Part shown: positions 22,153 to 34,201 of the stretch, piece by piece | Position numbering within the stretch: position 1 is the stretch's first letter | Layout: the number at the start of each line of letters is the position of its first letter | Source: Kudoa neothunni | Lineage: Eukaryota; Cnidaria | NCBI GenBank assembly: GCA_964304625.1 | Contig: OZ199840.1 | Coordinates: forward strand, 8,060,001 to 8,124,000 | Reading direction: 5' to 3' | Length of the DNA stretch: 64,000 nucleotides | The notes under the pieces: generated by a model | What the model saw: the letters and a program-made list of their open reading frames with translations, nothing else | What the model was told of the DNA's origin: nothing | Database searches by the model: none | Translations under genes and position numbers: made by a program

Positions 22153-24669
22153 ATGAAGATAGAATTGAATTCGGATTTTGTTGAAATCACTCACGGGCCC
22201 CTGGAATCGTATTCTGACCCTAAGTTAAGAGTTAAGACTCACTGCCATGCTCGTTGTTATACTCATTTTCGCAAAATGCGCACGCAGATTCGGCGAGTCC
22301 TATTTACTATGGACTTCCCCGGCATCCTAATATGGAAATTTGTTAAATTATTGTATAAAAATGAAGATGAGGAGTCGAAGAATAACGGAAATGCGCTGTT
22401 ATGTAGTATGCGATTTAACGAAGGCAACAAACTCACTTATTCAATAAGTGCAACTCACGATATTTTTCAAGCGTTGTTAACGCTGGAGAATCAACGTAGA
22501 GTCCAATCGTATATTGATTGTTCAACGATAATGTCATGTTGTATGGCGGTGGTACGTTTCGTGAATAATATGACTGATTCGGGTTGGAATTAATTGATAC
22601 ATTTTCCATTTTTCATTCAAACCTAGCCCAGAAAAGCTCCCCCAAGAGAGCCGTACACACAACAGCATCTCTTATGAATATTCCAAAGTGGCTGGTTGAT
22701 ATGAGGCATTCAATCGTGCACTCACATTTGACAATGGATGAGAGAATTCTCGAAGATGCCTTGAGGTTTTGTGCTGATTGGCTCTATCAGAAGTATTGGT
22801 GTGAGTTTGTGGATATCGATGCGAGCAATTTCCAGCATCTACCCACCTCTAACACACCAACAGAACCTAGTGATTACACCAAATTACGCGAATATGTGGT
22901 CGAGGCGCAAGAACACATGGTGAAAAATCAACACGATCTTCTGTTGTCAAAATTAAGATCAATTTTTGATAAATATGAACATAGGTGACGGATTTGCTTG
23001 GTAAGAATTATATCGAATTTAAATTGGCTGTTTTTGTAGGTTGGTATTCTACGAACTTATTCTAAAGGACCTGGCCGGAGAGGAAAATGAAAGTGAAATA
23101 ATTTTCTACAATAGCGTTTGGTTGAAATCAGTGATCGATTGCTTTCCTTGCCTCATAGAGGAACTTGTTCACTTCATTGTGGATAACCCTCAGCGACTAT
23201 TTAAATGGGCCACCAAATTGCATGTGAACAAATTGAAACAGTTTATTCAACATATAATTGAAACCGCAACGACAGATAACGTTGACGACAACGATAATTA
23301 TAATTATAATGGTGATAAGTTGGATGCGTTGCTGACAAATTTGACTGAAATTCTTCAATGTGTTATTGTCAATCACGCTAAATTGGTGAGTTGAATGGAG
23401 CGAATCATGCTTAATATTGGCAGTCAATTTTTGATTGTGGCTATTGGCGCATCATGGAAGTATAAGACGAGGGTATTGGCAACGTAAATTTTAATCTTAA
23501 ATGGCATATACGCCTGCGCAGTGAAGATCTTGAAATTCGATATCTCTTGCTCTTAAGCTGCATTCGGATTTAATTTTTTAAAATTTTCCATTTTTAATAA
23601 TTTCTACTTCCTTAGGACGAAGTGGCGGGAAGAAATAATTAAATATAATCCAAGCTAATGAGTGATATCTGATTATTAGTTATTATATTGATAGTCACTT
23701 CCAAAATAGATTTATTTCTACATTTAACAATTGTGCGCATGCGTATTTTAAATCGCATTATACTTAATTTTGACTGCTGTCAACACACCGAACAAAATAA
23801 ATCTTAAAGCTACTTGCGCGCGCACGCAAAACTCTATATCTCGCCTTTGTAGATTATATATCAAGGTTATTGGTTATAATTAATTATTTCTATCTTAAAT
23901 TTCCACTTTTAACAACTAAAGATAATTATCTGTAGTCAAAACTACATTCATTCAAGGAGGATTATATTTTTTCCGTATCAAATTAACATATACGAAGAAT
24001 TTCTTATATTGCATGATCGCTCAATTTTGATATCTATTAGAAGGCTATAAAAGCAATCAACCAGTATATGCCTGGCTTAGGTTAAAATTCCCTAGAATTT
24101 AACGCATGTGCGGTGATATTTTTATTTTTAAAACTTCTACTTTTGTATTCATTTCGATTAAATCACGTTCAAAATTGGTATATCCATGACTTAGTTATAA
24201 TTATTCTATTTTAAGGTGATATTGATTAATATATTTCGCGCGCCAATAGCCCCTTACAACTTTGTTGTTTATTAAACTATAAAAATACAAATATCTAATT
24301 TCTATATAGTTCAAGAATGCATCTGGAAATTCCATCTTTGAAAGAACACGAAACTTTATTCAGTCCTTAGTGTCTTGTATTGTAATTAGTAAAAACTCAG
24401 CAACAAACACAAGCAATCACCACCCACAACTTCTTTTGTTTATAGATGACAACAAATGGAATAATAATTGTGCTGTTTATCCTATTTGGAATGTACCTCT
24501 CGGTATATGCATTGGACCTAAAAACTTGAGAGAGTCGTTTGTAAAATTTCAATGCGAAACTCTGCCAATAGATCGCAGCAGAATTACGAATATACAAAAT
24601 CCCACCTCGTCCTTAGTTACACAGAAACCACGAAAACGACCTATCAGTAGCGATATAGAGCTTTTGTAG
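22153..24669 (+). CDS. LAS1L: Ribosome biogenesis endoribonuclease LAS1 (HEPN nuclease)
   Basis: LAS1 cleaves ITS2 of pre-rRNA together with the kinase Grc3/NOL9. Exon 1 (22153-about 22580) contains LENQRRVQSYIDCSTIMSCC then MAVVRFVNNMTD, matching the family's RVQSY...ALIRFVNGL.D. Exon 2 (about 22628-22985) carries KRAVHTTASLMNIPKWLVDM then RHSIVHS, the HEPN R-x4-H catalytic motif, and ALRFCADWLYQKYW as in LAS1. Exon 3 (about 23040-23390) is helical and ends in an Asn/Asp-rich loop. A distant exon at about 24390-24669 has a W..NC..YPIWNVPLGICIG segment typical of the LAS1 C-terminal tail that binds the kinase partner, and a basic KPRKRP. Assigning that last exon to this gene, across an intron of about 1 kb, is an inference. 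Confidence 0.78.
23400..24369. other. Putative LAS1 intron with repeated GC islands
   Basis: No coding exons were convincing. Several similar blocks occur, each with an alternating purine-pyrimidine island (CGCCTGCGCAGTG about 23512, GTGCGCATGCG about 23731, TGCGCGCGCACGC about 23814, ATGTGCGGTG about 24105, CGCGCGCC about 24237) followed by an AT-rich tract. They may be diverged copies of a dispersed repeat. Confidence 0.45.
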
Positions 24670-24772
24670 TGTATTATTGTTATTTTTGAGCGCCTTTATT
24701 ACATCATAATACATCTTGGCAACGTAATGATTATTCTGATTAAAATAATAAATACAAGCCGTCCGCAAAATC

Positions 24773-27700
24773 ATGAACCCCAATGTGAAGGTTCTTTACA
24801 TTGGAGCTGGATATGTTGGGGCAACTTCGGCCATGGTTGCTGCCTGCATGTGCCCTGGTATTAAGGTGTTTTGTTATGATAAAAATCCCGACTTAATAAA
24901 TTGCTGGAAACTTGGCGGGGAAAATATTCCATTATATGGAGTATATTTGATATCTTTCCGAGTTGGAATGAATAACCTACTTAAGAATGGCGTTTTGGAG
25001 TTGTATAAAAAGGCACAAGCTAGAGGAATCGTCTTTAGTAGCAATATTTCGGAATGTTTTTACGATTGCCATATCATTTTTATATGCGTATTCAATTTTA
25101 TTTTCTTTAAGAATAAATATACAAATATTTATAGATCAATATCGATGTGGTTTCAGCCTCGCAAACCCCTGTACGGTGTTAGTAAATAAAAAAACGAATT
25201 ATTAAAAAAAGTATTGTTACAAATTTTTATGATTCTGTTTTAGAACCCTATCAAAGGTATTTTTATTAACCTACTTCAACGGTCCATAAACACCATCCCA
25301 TTGATTGTGATTCGAAGCACTATTCCCGTAGGTGGGTCTAGAAAGTAATTGATGTTATTTTGTATATATGACTATAAGCGTAATATAAATACTCATGACA
25401 ACTAAATTTATTCAAAATTTTATTAATTATGGATTAAGCTATAAAAATTAAAAAAACATCTGATAACAATTTTTGGGAAAATTTCTATTTTTATTATTTC
25501 GTGTTATTCTGTAATATTTTAACATAATGGATCAAAAATGTATATTTTATGTCGAATTTATTGAGATAATCTTAAATTTAATCCAATATTTTTAATGAAT
25601 TCCTATTTTATATTTATTTTAAAATAGTAAAAATTTCAATCTGCGATTAAGGCATTTTACATTTAAAGTGTTATTATTAATATTTATTTAATGAAACATT
25701 TTTCAGTTTTTTTTATTATAAAATTTGATAGTTAAATTAGATAATACTTAAAGGATATAAGATAACTGATTATATAATTTTAAAATAGTAAAATCTTAAT
25801 TTTAATAAAGGAAATAAATATACAAAGATTAATCGTTTTATTAAAGATCTAAAAATTTGGGAATACAGTTACATCCAGTATTCGAAACAAATAGTTTTTC
25901 ATCGACCACAAAAATATATTATTTAGATTTTATTTAGTTTTAACCTTATTTTTGAATTATTCTAACGGGAAGTTAATAATATATTAATTTATTTAAAATA
26001 TTTATTCCCAACGAAATATAATTAGATTTTGTGAAAATTCTCCTGGGTCTAATTAATTATTATTTTACAATAACTGAACTTAATTTTCTTTATATTAATT
26101 AATAGTATAATCATTTATTTATTTGGAATTCAATTGAATGTTATTTTAGAAAACAGAATTAAAATTAATCATTATATTCAAAAAAGGTGTTATAGAAATG
26201 AATATATTGGCCGTTATTTGATTAAAAATAATGATCTCGCGAGCGTACAATATATATATTTTGTAATATATAAAATATTTAGATCTTAAATTTATCGTGC
26301 TTATAGTCTCATGTTAATTTTATGTCGAAATTATTTGATTTAGTGTTCAATCATGGATTAGTAAAAATCTACGCTCATTCGATGGACAAATTAATGTAAA
26401 AACATTTATATTTCATTTACTATGAATGTGTAATTGAATAAATCAGATTTTGTACAATCCAGAATTTTCAAACCAAAGCGATAACATCGATGATCTAATC
26501 AGCCCAGATCGAGTGGTTATTGGTTGTTATAATTATAGCCTATTGGATTTTAAACGGATTTTCCATAGGATATCCCAATGGCTCAAATCAACTTTCAGAT
26601 TTTGTTCTTCTATTGAAGAATTTTTATCAAAAGTGGATAGATAGTAAAAAAATATTAATAGTGTCCTTTGAATCTGCCGAATTAATTAAATTGGTAATCT
26701 ATAAATAAGCTTAACTGCACCAGATTTCTTCCTCTTTTATGGACCGTAAGATGTTTTTTTAGGGATCCAACGCATTCCTTGCACAAAGAATATCATCTAT
26801 CAACACTTTATACGCTCTTTCTCATCGCTTCAATGGAAATATGGACGATATTATCAAAGGTATTGGCAGCGACTCCAGAATAGGGCACAAATATCTTAAG
26901 CCTGGATTAGGTTATCAAATAAATAATGAAATAAATGTAACTTTGTATTCTGTTCATCGTAGGTTATGGTGGAAGTTGTCTTCATAAGGACATCGAAATA
27001 CTTTCCACCAACTTCAATGATGCCTTTCTAGATGAATATGCTAACTATTGGAGAAAAGTTAATCTCACCAACACACTTCAATTAAATTTCGTCTATGGAG
27101 AGCTGATATCAAAAATTTCCGCTGAATTTAAAAACGACCCAATTAGTGAGTCTCTTGTGGCTGTGTTTGGCCTAACTTACAAAGGCCAGACAAACGATTT
27201 AAGGTAAACTTATGAATTGATATAAACCAAACAATATGTGGATATGTAAAAAACAGACTGTGTATTGATTTACCCAATGATATATTTCATTTTAACTCGA
27301 AATTTCTCTAGACTATCCAGAAGTATATATATGATTAAAAAACTATTTTGTAATGGTGTCAAAAAAATACATGTATACGATCCCTCCTTCACCGCTTCCA
27401 AACAATTTATTAATAAACGAGACGTGCTTTATAAAAATATTATACAAAATTATACTAACGAAAAGTTCATTGATTGTACTAATGAATTCGATCCAGGTAG
27501 ATGATTTGGTATTTAACAATATTTGATTTTCTATTCAGACATGGAAGATAGTAGAATAGAAATATTTTTCGACCCATATGAAACGGTTAAAGATGCAAAA
27601 TATCTTTTTTTGCTAACAGATTGGAAAATCTTTCAGGTATATTTTCTTCGCTGTTCGCACACTTGGATAGACTTCTAACGGTGTACTTTGATTGTTTAGC

Positions 27701-27819
27701 GCTTGGACTATGAGAAGATATTCAATTTAATGGCACAAAAACCAGCAATTTTCGATGCGGTATCTATTTTGAACACTGGAAAAATCGCTAAAATTGGCCT
27801 ACAACCACTCAATATTTAA
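24773..27819 (+). CDS. UGDH: UDP-glucose 6-dehydrogenase
   Basis: This enzyme oxidises UDP-glucose to UDP-glucuronate with two NAD+, supplying glycosaminoglycan and glucuronide synthesis in the cytosol. The start is VKVLYIGAGYVGATSAMVAA, the NAD-binding Rossmann GxGYVG. FCYDKNPDLINCW and IPLY follow, then HIIFIC. After a 1.1-kb intron comes LYNPEFSNQSDNIDDLISPD then RVVIG, the L.NPEF.AEG...DL..PDRV.IG block. ILIVSFESAELIKL joins GSNAFLAQRISSIN. The catalytic cysteine exon reads GYGGSCLHKDIEIL (near 26963), and VAVFGLTYKGQTNDLR gives the second nucleotide-binding domain. VYDPSF and AIFDAVSILNTGKI end the protein at TAA 27819. Most introns are about 40-60 nt; the 25.34-26.45 kb intron is unusually long. 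The exon junction near 25080-25160 is uncertain. Confidence 0.9.
25341..26447 (+). other. Long AT-rich intron of UGDH
   Basis: A 1.1-kb stretch between the IRSTIPVG exon and the LYNPEF exon. It is very AT-rich with no open frame or recognised repeat. It is about twenty times longer than the other introns of the gene, which suggests insertion of now unrecognisable sequence. Confidence 0.6.
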
Positions 27820-27834
27820 CGAGAGTGGTTATAT

Positions 27835-29017
27835 TTATTGTTGACCGTTTCCTGTTGTGGAATTGATGTGATGTTTGTTACAAATTTCTTTCGAATTGGA
27901 TTTTATTTGCGTGATTGAGGGAATCAATGTTTTCATTAGGTAGAGACGAATATTTTGACAGAATTGTTTTGATCTAGAACAATCTCTATCGCTCCCCCAT
28001 ATTATCATTTGATGTATATTGTAACGGTCGATCAGTTGACACATTAAATATTGAGTGTCTTGTTTTGACAATAAATGAGTTTCATTATGACTATATACAA
28101 ATCTAAAATATGGCACTATAGCAAGGGTTCCATTGCCATTCTTGACACCTTCACCCACCGCTGTTAAGTGATCTCTTATACGAATAGATTCTTCTAATAC
28201 TGCTCGAATATTTTCAAGTCTATAATTATCATCTGGTGTATACAAATATATTGATGGGACTAAAACGTCCATCATTTTATACATCCACATCAGTTTGTTA
28301 TTCCAGTGTTGTGATTTGGCGTTGCATTTGTGAATAGGATCGTTGGTTGTGACGGTGTGTCGGTAACAATGAGGATATCCGTATATACCCCATAAGGTTT
28401 TTTTACCCATCTTTCTACAACAGTGTAGTGTTTCCTCGTAAAATTTTCTCGAGAATATCTCAAACAACTCTTTCATGTGGGTAATTTTGTGGGTGTTGGT
28501 TGAGGCATTATTTGACTGATTGGTTGTTGTGTATTTTTTGTACCATTCCATAGAGGCCTCTCTAATAGCTTTGCCCATTCGGCCGAAATTCATGTCAAAA
28601 CAATGGATTCCAAGATTCCCAGTCAATTATAGCTAGGCTGGAGTTCATAGTTGAACCAAGTTGAGAATTTATTTGAGTTAGATGCTCTCCAAATGATGCA
28701 TTTTGAGGTATGCCACCATTGACTGATTGAAAGTCGTTAGTTTCATGGTCGTAATCCAATCGTGGGTAGACACCAAAATTTTCGTAAAAGGTTTGAATGA
28801 AGGGAGAATTCATTTGTTGGTGCTGGTGATCGAACAATATATTCACTCCTTTATAAGGAAGTTTAAAGTCCAGTATGTCCACCACAAAATTCTTTACACA
28901 GCCCAGCGAAGGCACATTCCAAATTATTGTGAAATTCGTCTGGATAGAATTTTGATCTTTTTGTATTTGAATGCCCTTCATCAGATAAAATAGGAAAAAT
29001 AAACAGTAGATCCTCAT
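27835..29017 (-). CDS. Hyaluronidase (glycoside hydrolase 56), with an apparent frameshift
   Basis: A secreted GH56 hydrolase of hyaluronan/chondroitin. From ATG 29017 a signal peptide (MRIYCLFFLFYLMKG) is followed by IIWNVPSLGC. Then come FYENFGVYPRLDY, NGGIPQNASFGEHL and the catalytic LAIIDWESWNPLF, containing the D-x-E pair. The next segment (NFGRMGKAIREAS) lies in another frame: one T too many in a TTTT run near 28598 breaks the reading frame. Downstream are LWGIYGYPHCY, LMWMYKMMDVLVPSIYL, LAIVPYFRFVY and MIIWGSDRDCS, all at family-typical positions. Conservation on both sides of the break is complete, which fits a sequencing or assembly homopolymer error, but a recent null allele is possible. 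No intron was seen, unlike neighbouring genes. The stop at 27835 lies 15 bp from the UGDH stop on the other strand. Confidence 0.88.
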
Positions 29018-31065
29018 GAAAATTTTCCAAAAGCTGTCTTCTAACCGACTAAAAGCTGATGCAACGACGTGTTATTAAGTTGGCACCTTCAAACAAGTTT
29101 CTATACAACCTCGTGTGATTTTTCATAAAACTTACCAAGCAATTATTATTTAACCAATTGTTTTACTACAAATCAACTTCCTAGGGATGTTCATAATTTA
29201 TGGCCCAAAAACATCGAAGGATTGTGCGGACAAGTCGCATGTGTTGAAAAAATAGAATGTAACACCATCTCACTAAATTTTTGTATAATTATACATAATA
29301 TAGTTCCTTCTTAAATATTGGATATATCGATTTGATAACTTAGATATAAGTTATAACTTATAACCCTCGGAGGACAGAACTCGAAAAACTTACGCGTGTG
29401 CCGAAGGGAGGCCTAAGGTACCTCAGAGGTTTTTCAACTTAATTCGCTCGCTGGAGTAAAAAATTTGTTTTATATGGTTATTACCTAATTCAAAATAAAA
29501 GTATCCTCCCAAATTGTAAAAATATTTAATCAGCTAGGAACAAATACAAGCAGTTCGTAGCCATCACCTTTAAGAAAACAAGAAATTCCTCAAGAACATA
29601 GGTTATGCTTGTATAAAGCTATTAACAAATTATTGAAAAACTCAAGGTTGATTTTCAAGTAAATTTTCCATCTGAAAGGAACAACCGAAAAAACCGCCAC
29701 AATAAAGATATCTGAAAGTTTTCGTTAATCTCATTTTGCGATCGTGGTATTAAAGGTAGGAATATTTCTTTCACTTTAAACAACTAACTTTTCGATTATA
29801 ATTATTATTCTATTGTAAAAATCATGGCTAATGTAAAAAGAAAACCCCCAATTGGAACAAAATAAAATATTAATCGACCTATACTTTCAAAATTAATATA
29901 CTACCAAGAGCGTTCGTGTCTTACAATAATCTCAGGATAATCTCCAAGCTTGTCGGATTCTTCCGGCAGAAAATAAAATCAAATACAGTTGCTATTCTCA
30001 TCAATCCATTTAATCCCTTATTGGGATCGGCTATTCTCATGGAAACGAATATCTCCTATTCCTTTTATTCATTTAAAAATTAATTCTTAGTTAAAATTAA
30101 ATAAATAATAAATATAAGAGATTCAAAGACCATTAAACACTAAATATTATTGGTTCGGTTTTGAAACAGTAGTCTATTATTTTATATCCTTAAGGAAAAA
30201 ATTTGTTGTTGGTATTATTTAAGATTTATTTGATATTAAAAGACTACACGGAAAATTCTAGAGACAATAAAATAATTGGGGTTCCTAAAATACCCTTTCC
30301 GTTCCGTAAGGATTAAACGAGTTGTTCGAATATCTTATTTTACAATTCATATTTTTTCGAAACGAGAGAGAATAATGTTTTTCGATGGATACGACATTTA
30401 TTAACGTTTAAACAGACACTTAATTGGAAAACTTGAATTTTTTGACTAAGTATGCCTACATTATTTTTTGTGGTTGTTTCGAAAATGAATAAATACATTT
30501 TATGGATTTTAACTCTTGTAAATGACGTAATTAAGAAGTTGTTTAAATTTATTATGACAAAAATTCGATGAATTTAATGATAACTTGTGTGTTAAGTCTT
30601 AGTTTGTTTATATTGCATATAAATCTGCAATCCAAATAACAGACGCAGTCAAATAATGATTTATAAATAAATTAAATTCGCTAATCTTTTACCCTGACTA
30701 TGCCTCTGCCCGTCAAGTTGAGTTTTTTGGTTATTTAATATTGTTCTGTTCGCAATAACTTTAGATAGTAGAAAATAAGTAGAAATTTAATATTTCTAGC
30801 TTAGATTAAGTAAGATGTATTAGTTTTATAGCAGGATTGGACATAATCTTGTTCTTGCGCAGCATTTCTGGTCGAAATAATCGCTTGTGTGTGAATTACA
30901 TAAAGTTTGACAAACAGTAAAACTGTCAAAATGTAACATTGTATATAATTACTCAAAATAAATTAAGCAATAGACACCAATGGGAAATCGACTTACCGAT
31001 AAATTCCCTAAAACCACTCCCATAATACTTTAACCGATCTTGGACGAATTGGAACTTGTTGATAG
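29018..31065. other. AT-rich intergenic region, possible degraded TTAA element
   Basis: No gene was recognised. At about 29357-29380 TAACCCTCGGAGGACAG, and at about 30302-30316 the inverted CCGTTCCGTAAGGATTAA, could be the ends of a degraded piggyBac-like element (see findings). The sequence GCCTAAGGTACCTCAGAGG near 29410 is an imperfect palindrome. Confidence 0.4.
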
Positions 31066-31572
31066 ATGAGTAATACACTTAGACCGTACTTGAACACTGT
31101 AAGAGCTACACTTACAGCCGCACTATGTCTTGAAGATTTTTCTTCGCAAGTAGTGGAGAGACATAATAAACCAGAAGTTGAAGTGAAAATCAGTAAAGAA
31201 GTGCTACTAACTCCAGTACTTATTGCCAGAAATGAGAAAGAACGTGTACTCGTCGAAGGATCTATCAATTCGGTCAGAGTTAGCGTTGGAGTCAAACAAT
31301 CTGACGATGTGGAACGAATTCTCTGCAAAAAATTCACCAATTTTATGGCTAGAAGAGCCGAAAATTTCTATATACTACGTCGTAAACCTATCCAAGGTTA
31401 CGATATATGCTTTTTGATTTGCAATTTCCACGTGGAAAAAATGTTCAAAGAGAAACTCATTGATTTTATCATTAATTTCATGGAGGAAATTGACAAAGAA
31501 ATTAGTGAACAAAAAATCGCACTCAATGCCCGCGCTAGAATCAGTGCAGAAGAATTCCTTAAAAGTTTTTGA
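31066..31572 (+). CDS. ARPC4: Arp2/3 complex subunit 4 (ARPC4, p20)
   Basis: A single uninterrupted exon encodes 168 residues, the exact family length. It is a core structural subunit that with ARPC2 forms the base of the Arp2/3 complex and contacts the mother actin filament during branch nucleation. Highly conserved blocks are [87 protein letters not shown] and [15 protein letters not shown]. Identity to vertebrate ARPC4 is evidently high. The lack of any intron contrasts with most genes in the window and may be ancestral loss or retroposition. No poly-A tract or duplication was noted around it. Confidence 0.97.
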   Translation: MSNTLRPYLNTVRATLTAALCLEDFSSQVVERHNKPEVEVKISKEVLLTPVLIARNEKERVLVEGSINSVRVSVGVKQSDDVERILCKKFTNFMARRAENFYILRRKPIQGYDICFLICNFHVEKMFKEKLIDFIINFMEEIDKEISEQKIALNARARISAEEFLKSF

Positions 31573-32451
31573 TCTCTTTCACCCTCGTTGCTTCCATATA
31601 ATAAGTGTGTTAGAGTTGGGAAGGTGTAGTCATTTTGACCTTTCCAAGGCTATTTATGCTATATTTTGATTTGGTATTATTTTTATGTTGTATTCCATGT
31701 GTGTTATTTTTTCTTGCGCTTCCATCTATTACATATGACCGTATCATCTTCGAATTTTTTATTTAATCATCATCTTAGATAATTTCTGTTAATAATTTTG
31801 TATAATCTATCTTTTCATTATAAAGTTTTGTTCATTCATTTGTACTCAGTTTATTTTCTAACGTTACAATTAATTAAATTTTTTTTAATTTAACTAAAGA
31901 AGTTATCTTTTTAGCTTAAGAACATTCAAATGTACTATTATTTTAATTTTCATAATAAATAATATTCATGGATCGTTTGTATTGACTATATTTGACTAAT
32001 TCTGAGTCTTAAGAGCTAATTGGTTGGCCAGAAATAATTAAATACTTCATATTCTAAAAAATTAAATCATTATACAGCTTTTTGAGTAAGAGTTGCAGGG
32101 ATCAAACACTGCGGGCGCGCGCGCATATATTCCAGTTAGAATTAAAACTTATTATGTAAATAATCTACCATGAATATTTCAATATAAATCATATTTTAGG
32201 ATTTTCATATAAAACGGATTATTCCGAATACTACTTACTAATATTGATGTACAGACTAGTATTAGAAATCTAGACAAAGAATAATAATTTTAGCTCTCCC
32301 TTAAAAATATAAATTAAATAAAATATATATCTCTATCTAATTCACATGTGAATTAATAATATAAAATCGAATCATTGACAAAATAAGAAAATTTTTAATA
32401 TGTTAATAGATGCAATAAGTGATCGATTCTATGAATTTTACTAAAAGCAAT
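31573..32451. other. Spacer with a family A-related island
   Basis: AT-rich, no gene. At about 32070-32160, TTTTTGAGTAAGAGTTGCAGGG, a GGGCGCGCGCGCATA island and AGTTAGAATTAAAAC match repeat family A (compare 60670-60790). Confidence 0.5.
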
Positions 32452-34201
32452 GGTAATAGGGTAGGATATGGCACCTAAAAAACACCCTTCTGCGCATAGT
32501 TTTTTCGCCGATTCTTTCATAAATGTTCATAATAAAAGAAAAGAATACCTAGAGGAAGTATTCAGCTAATTATGGTAACATCTAATTTTAGTACAAAATC
32601 CCGAATACAACACCTTCGGCACGCTTGAAATCTTCGTTAAGTTTCCAATAACCAATGAAAACATACTTTGTTGTGCACACATTAACTTCTACATTTATTA
32701 TAAATTATCTTCTCTATCATAATTGGTATACCGACTATGAACCTTTTAAAAGCAAATTACATTAAATTATCATTTTTTGTAGTTTATATATTTTTTTGGT
32801 TAAATTATTTGAATTGTAAAAAAAGTTATAATCATTTTATAATAAAGCTTTTATCATGAAATATTTATAGCGACAATACAATGAATCTTCCATCTTCGTT
32901 GCATTTAATATCTGTCCAAAAAAATCTTTGAATAATTAATTTTTAAAGGAACACTCTTTACAAAAGTTAATTATACAAAATAAAAGAAGCAACGTAAATA
33001 GGAATTTAGTAATATATATATTACATTCTTTACTTCATTTTTTAGATATATATATGGTCTTTTAATTTGATGTTCATTCTTTTAAAACTAACGATTATAT
33101 TTTAAGTTTTTGATGCTATAATGTATTTAATGTTTTGGGAAAATTTATAAATAAAGATGTTTTTTATATGTCTAAGGAGTTTTACTATTTTACCAGTTTG
33201 TTTAACACTACTCTATATAAAATTTAACATTAATTCTTTATTAAATTCTTTGGTTTGGGCTGTCTTCCGGAAATCTCCCCTTAAATACCGACCTTGATTA
33301 ATTTTGCGCTTCCTGCGAAGAAGCGTCTCGTCAATCTCAATAACTTACCCTTTGCCACAAGATTGTTTTCGTCGATGAAAATTAGAAACGCAAATATTTC
33401 TTATTTTTTTAAATCATACTCCTGCTGTTTTCTTGATCAAATTAATATTTTCGGAGGCAGATAAAATAATTTTATATATTTTATTCACCATTATGTTTGG
33501 AGAGGGATGAAACAAATTCAAACCTGAAATGAAAGTTCCGCTTCGCGGAGATACCCTAGTCTTACATCTTCGAATTTCGAGACTAATATTTAAGTATAAA
33601 CTAATTACTTTTTAAAATAATAACTGAATGAATAATCCATATCATTCCTTTCATGCGATTTAATTTTAGATATTGGCTTTTGGACGTTCAAATTCCTTTT
33701 GGTGAGGGAAAAACAATTGAACTTGTAACAATTGCTACACTTAAAATGAAGAGGAAGCAGATATTATTTCTCTATAAGTATATTAAACAATTTAATGAGG
33801 TTATTTATCAATAAAAAAATCGCCATCGTTAATAAAACTCAAAGAACTCATTTTCTCTAGCGCGCGAGAAATTCGATAAATTACTCGCTTAAATATTTTA
33901 TATATTAGCAATAAAATACAACATTCCATTCTAAAAATGTTATTAAGGCGTATAATAAATGCAGAAGTTAATGTGTGCACAGTAAAGTATGTTTTCATTG
34001 GTTATTGGAAACTTAACGAAGATTTCAAGCGTGCCGAAGGTGTTGTATTCGGGATTTTGTACTAAAATTAGATGTTACCATAATTAGCTGAATACTTCCT
34101 CTAGGTATTCTTTTATTTTATTATGAACATTTGTGAAAGAATCGGCGAAAAAAACTATGCGCAGAAGGGTGTTTTTAGGTGCCACATCCCACCTTATTAC
34201 C
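32452..34201. mobile_element. Merlin/IS1595-like DNA transposon with about 250-bp inverted repeats
   Basis: Arms at about 32452-32703 and 33950-34201 are near-identical inverted repeats; for example GGCACCTAAAAAACACCC at left pairs with GGGTGTTTTTAGGTGCC at right. Flanking 8-mers AAAGCAAT (32444-32451) and AAAACAAT (34202-34209) differ by one base and look like an 8-bp target duplication. Internal minus-strand sequence near 33250-33350 encodes an ISXO2/IS1595-type transposase fragment. Merlin elements duplicate 8-9 bp, consistent with this. The interior outside that fragment is too decayed to translate. Confidence 0.75.
33241..33370 (-). pseudogene. ISXO2/IS1595-like (Merlin) transposase fragment
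   Basis: The minus strand reads VIEIDETLLRRKRKINQGR followed by YLRGDF. This is the family's V-E-I-D-E-(S/T)...(K)RKYNRGR signature, in which the Asp of IDE is the first catalytic residue. Stops occur on both sides, and nearby frames are open only over short stretches. It lies between the long inverted repeats at 32452-32703 and 33950-34201. Confidence 0.65.

Noticed and set aside
24987-25205. Alternative plus frame overlapping the first UGDH exons
   Set aside because: It is out of frame with the conserved Rossmann-fold sequence and has no motifs of its own.
24773-27819. Bacterial origin of UGDH by horizontal transfer
   Set aside because: The gene has many short spliceosomal introns and animal-type blocks; nothing suggests recent transfer.
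33801-33998. Minus-strand frame inside the Merlin-like element
   Set aside because: It spans the edge of the long inverted repeat and shows no transposase motif; likely chance.
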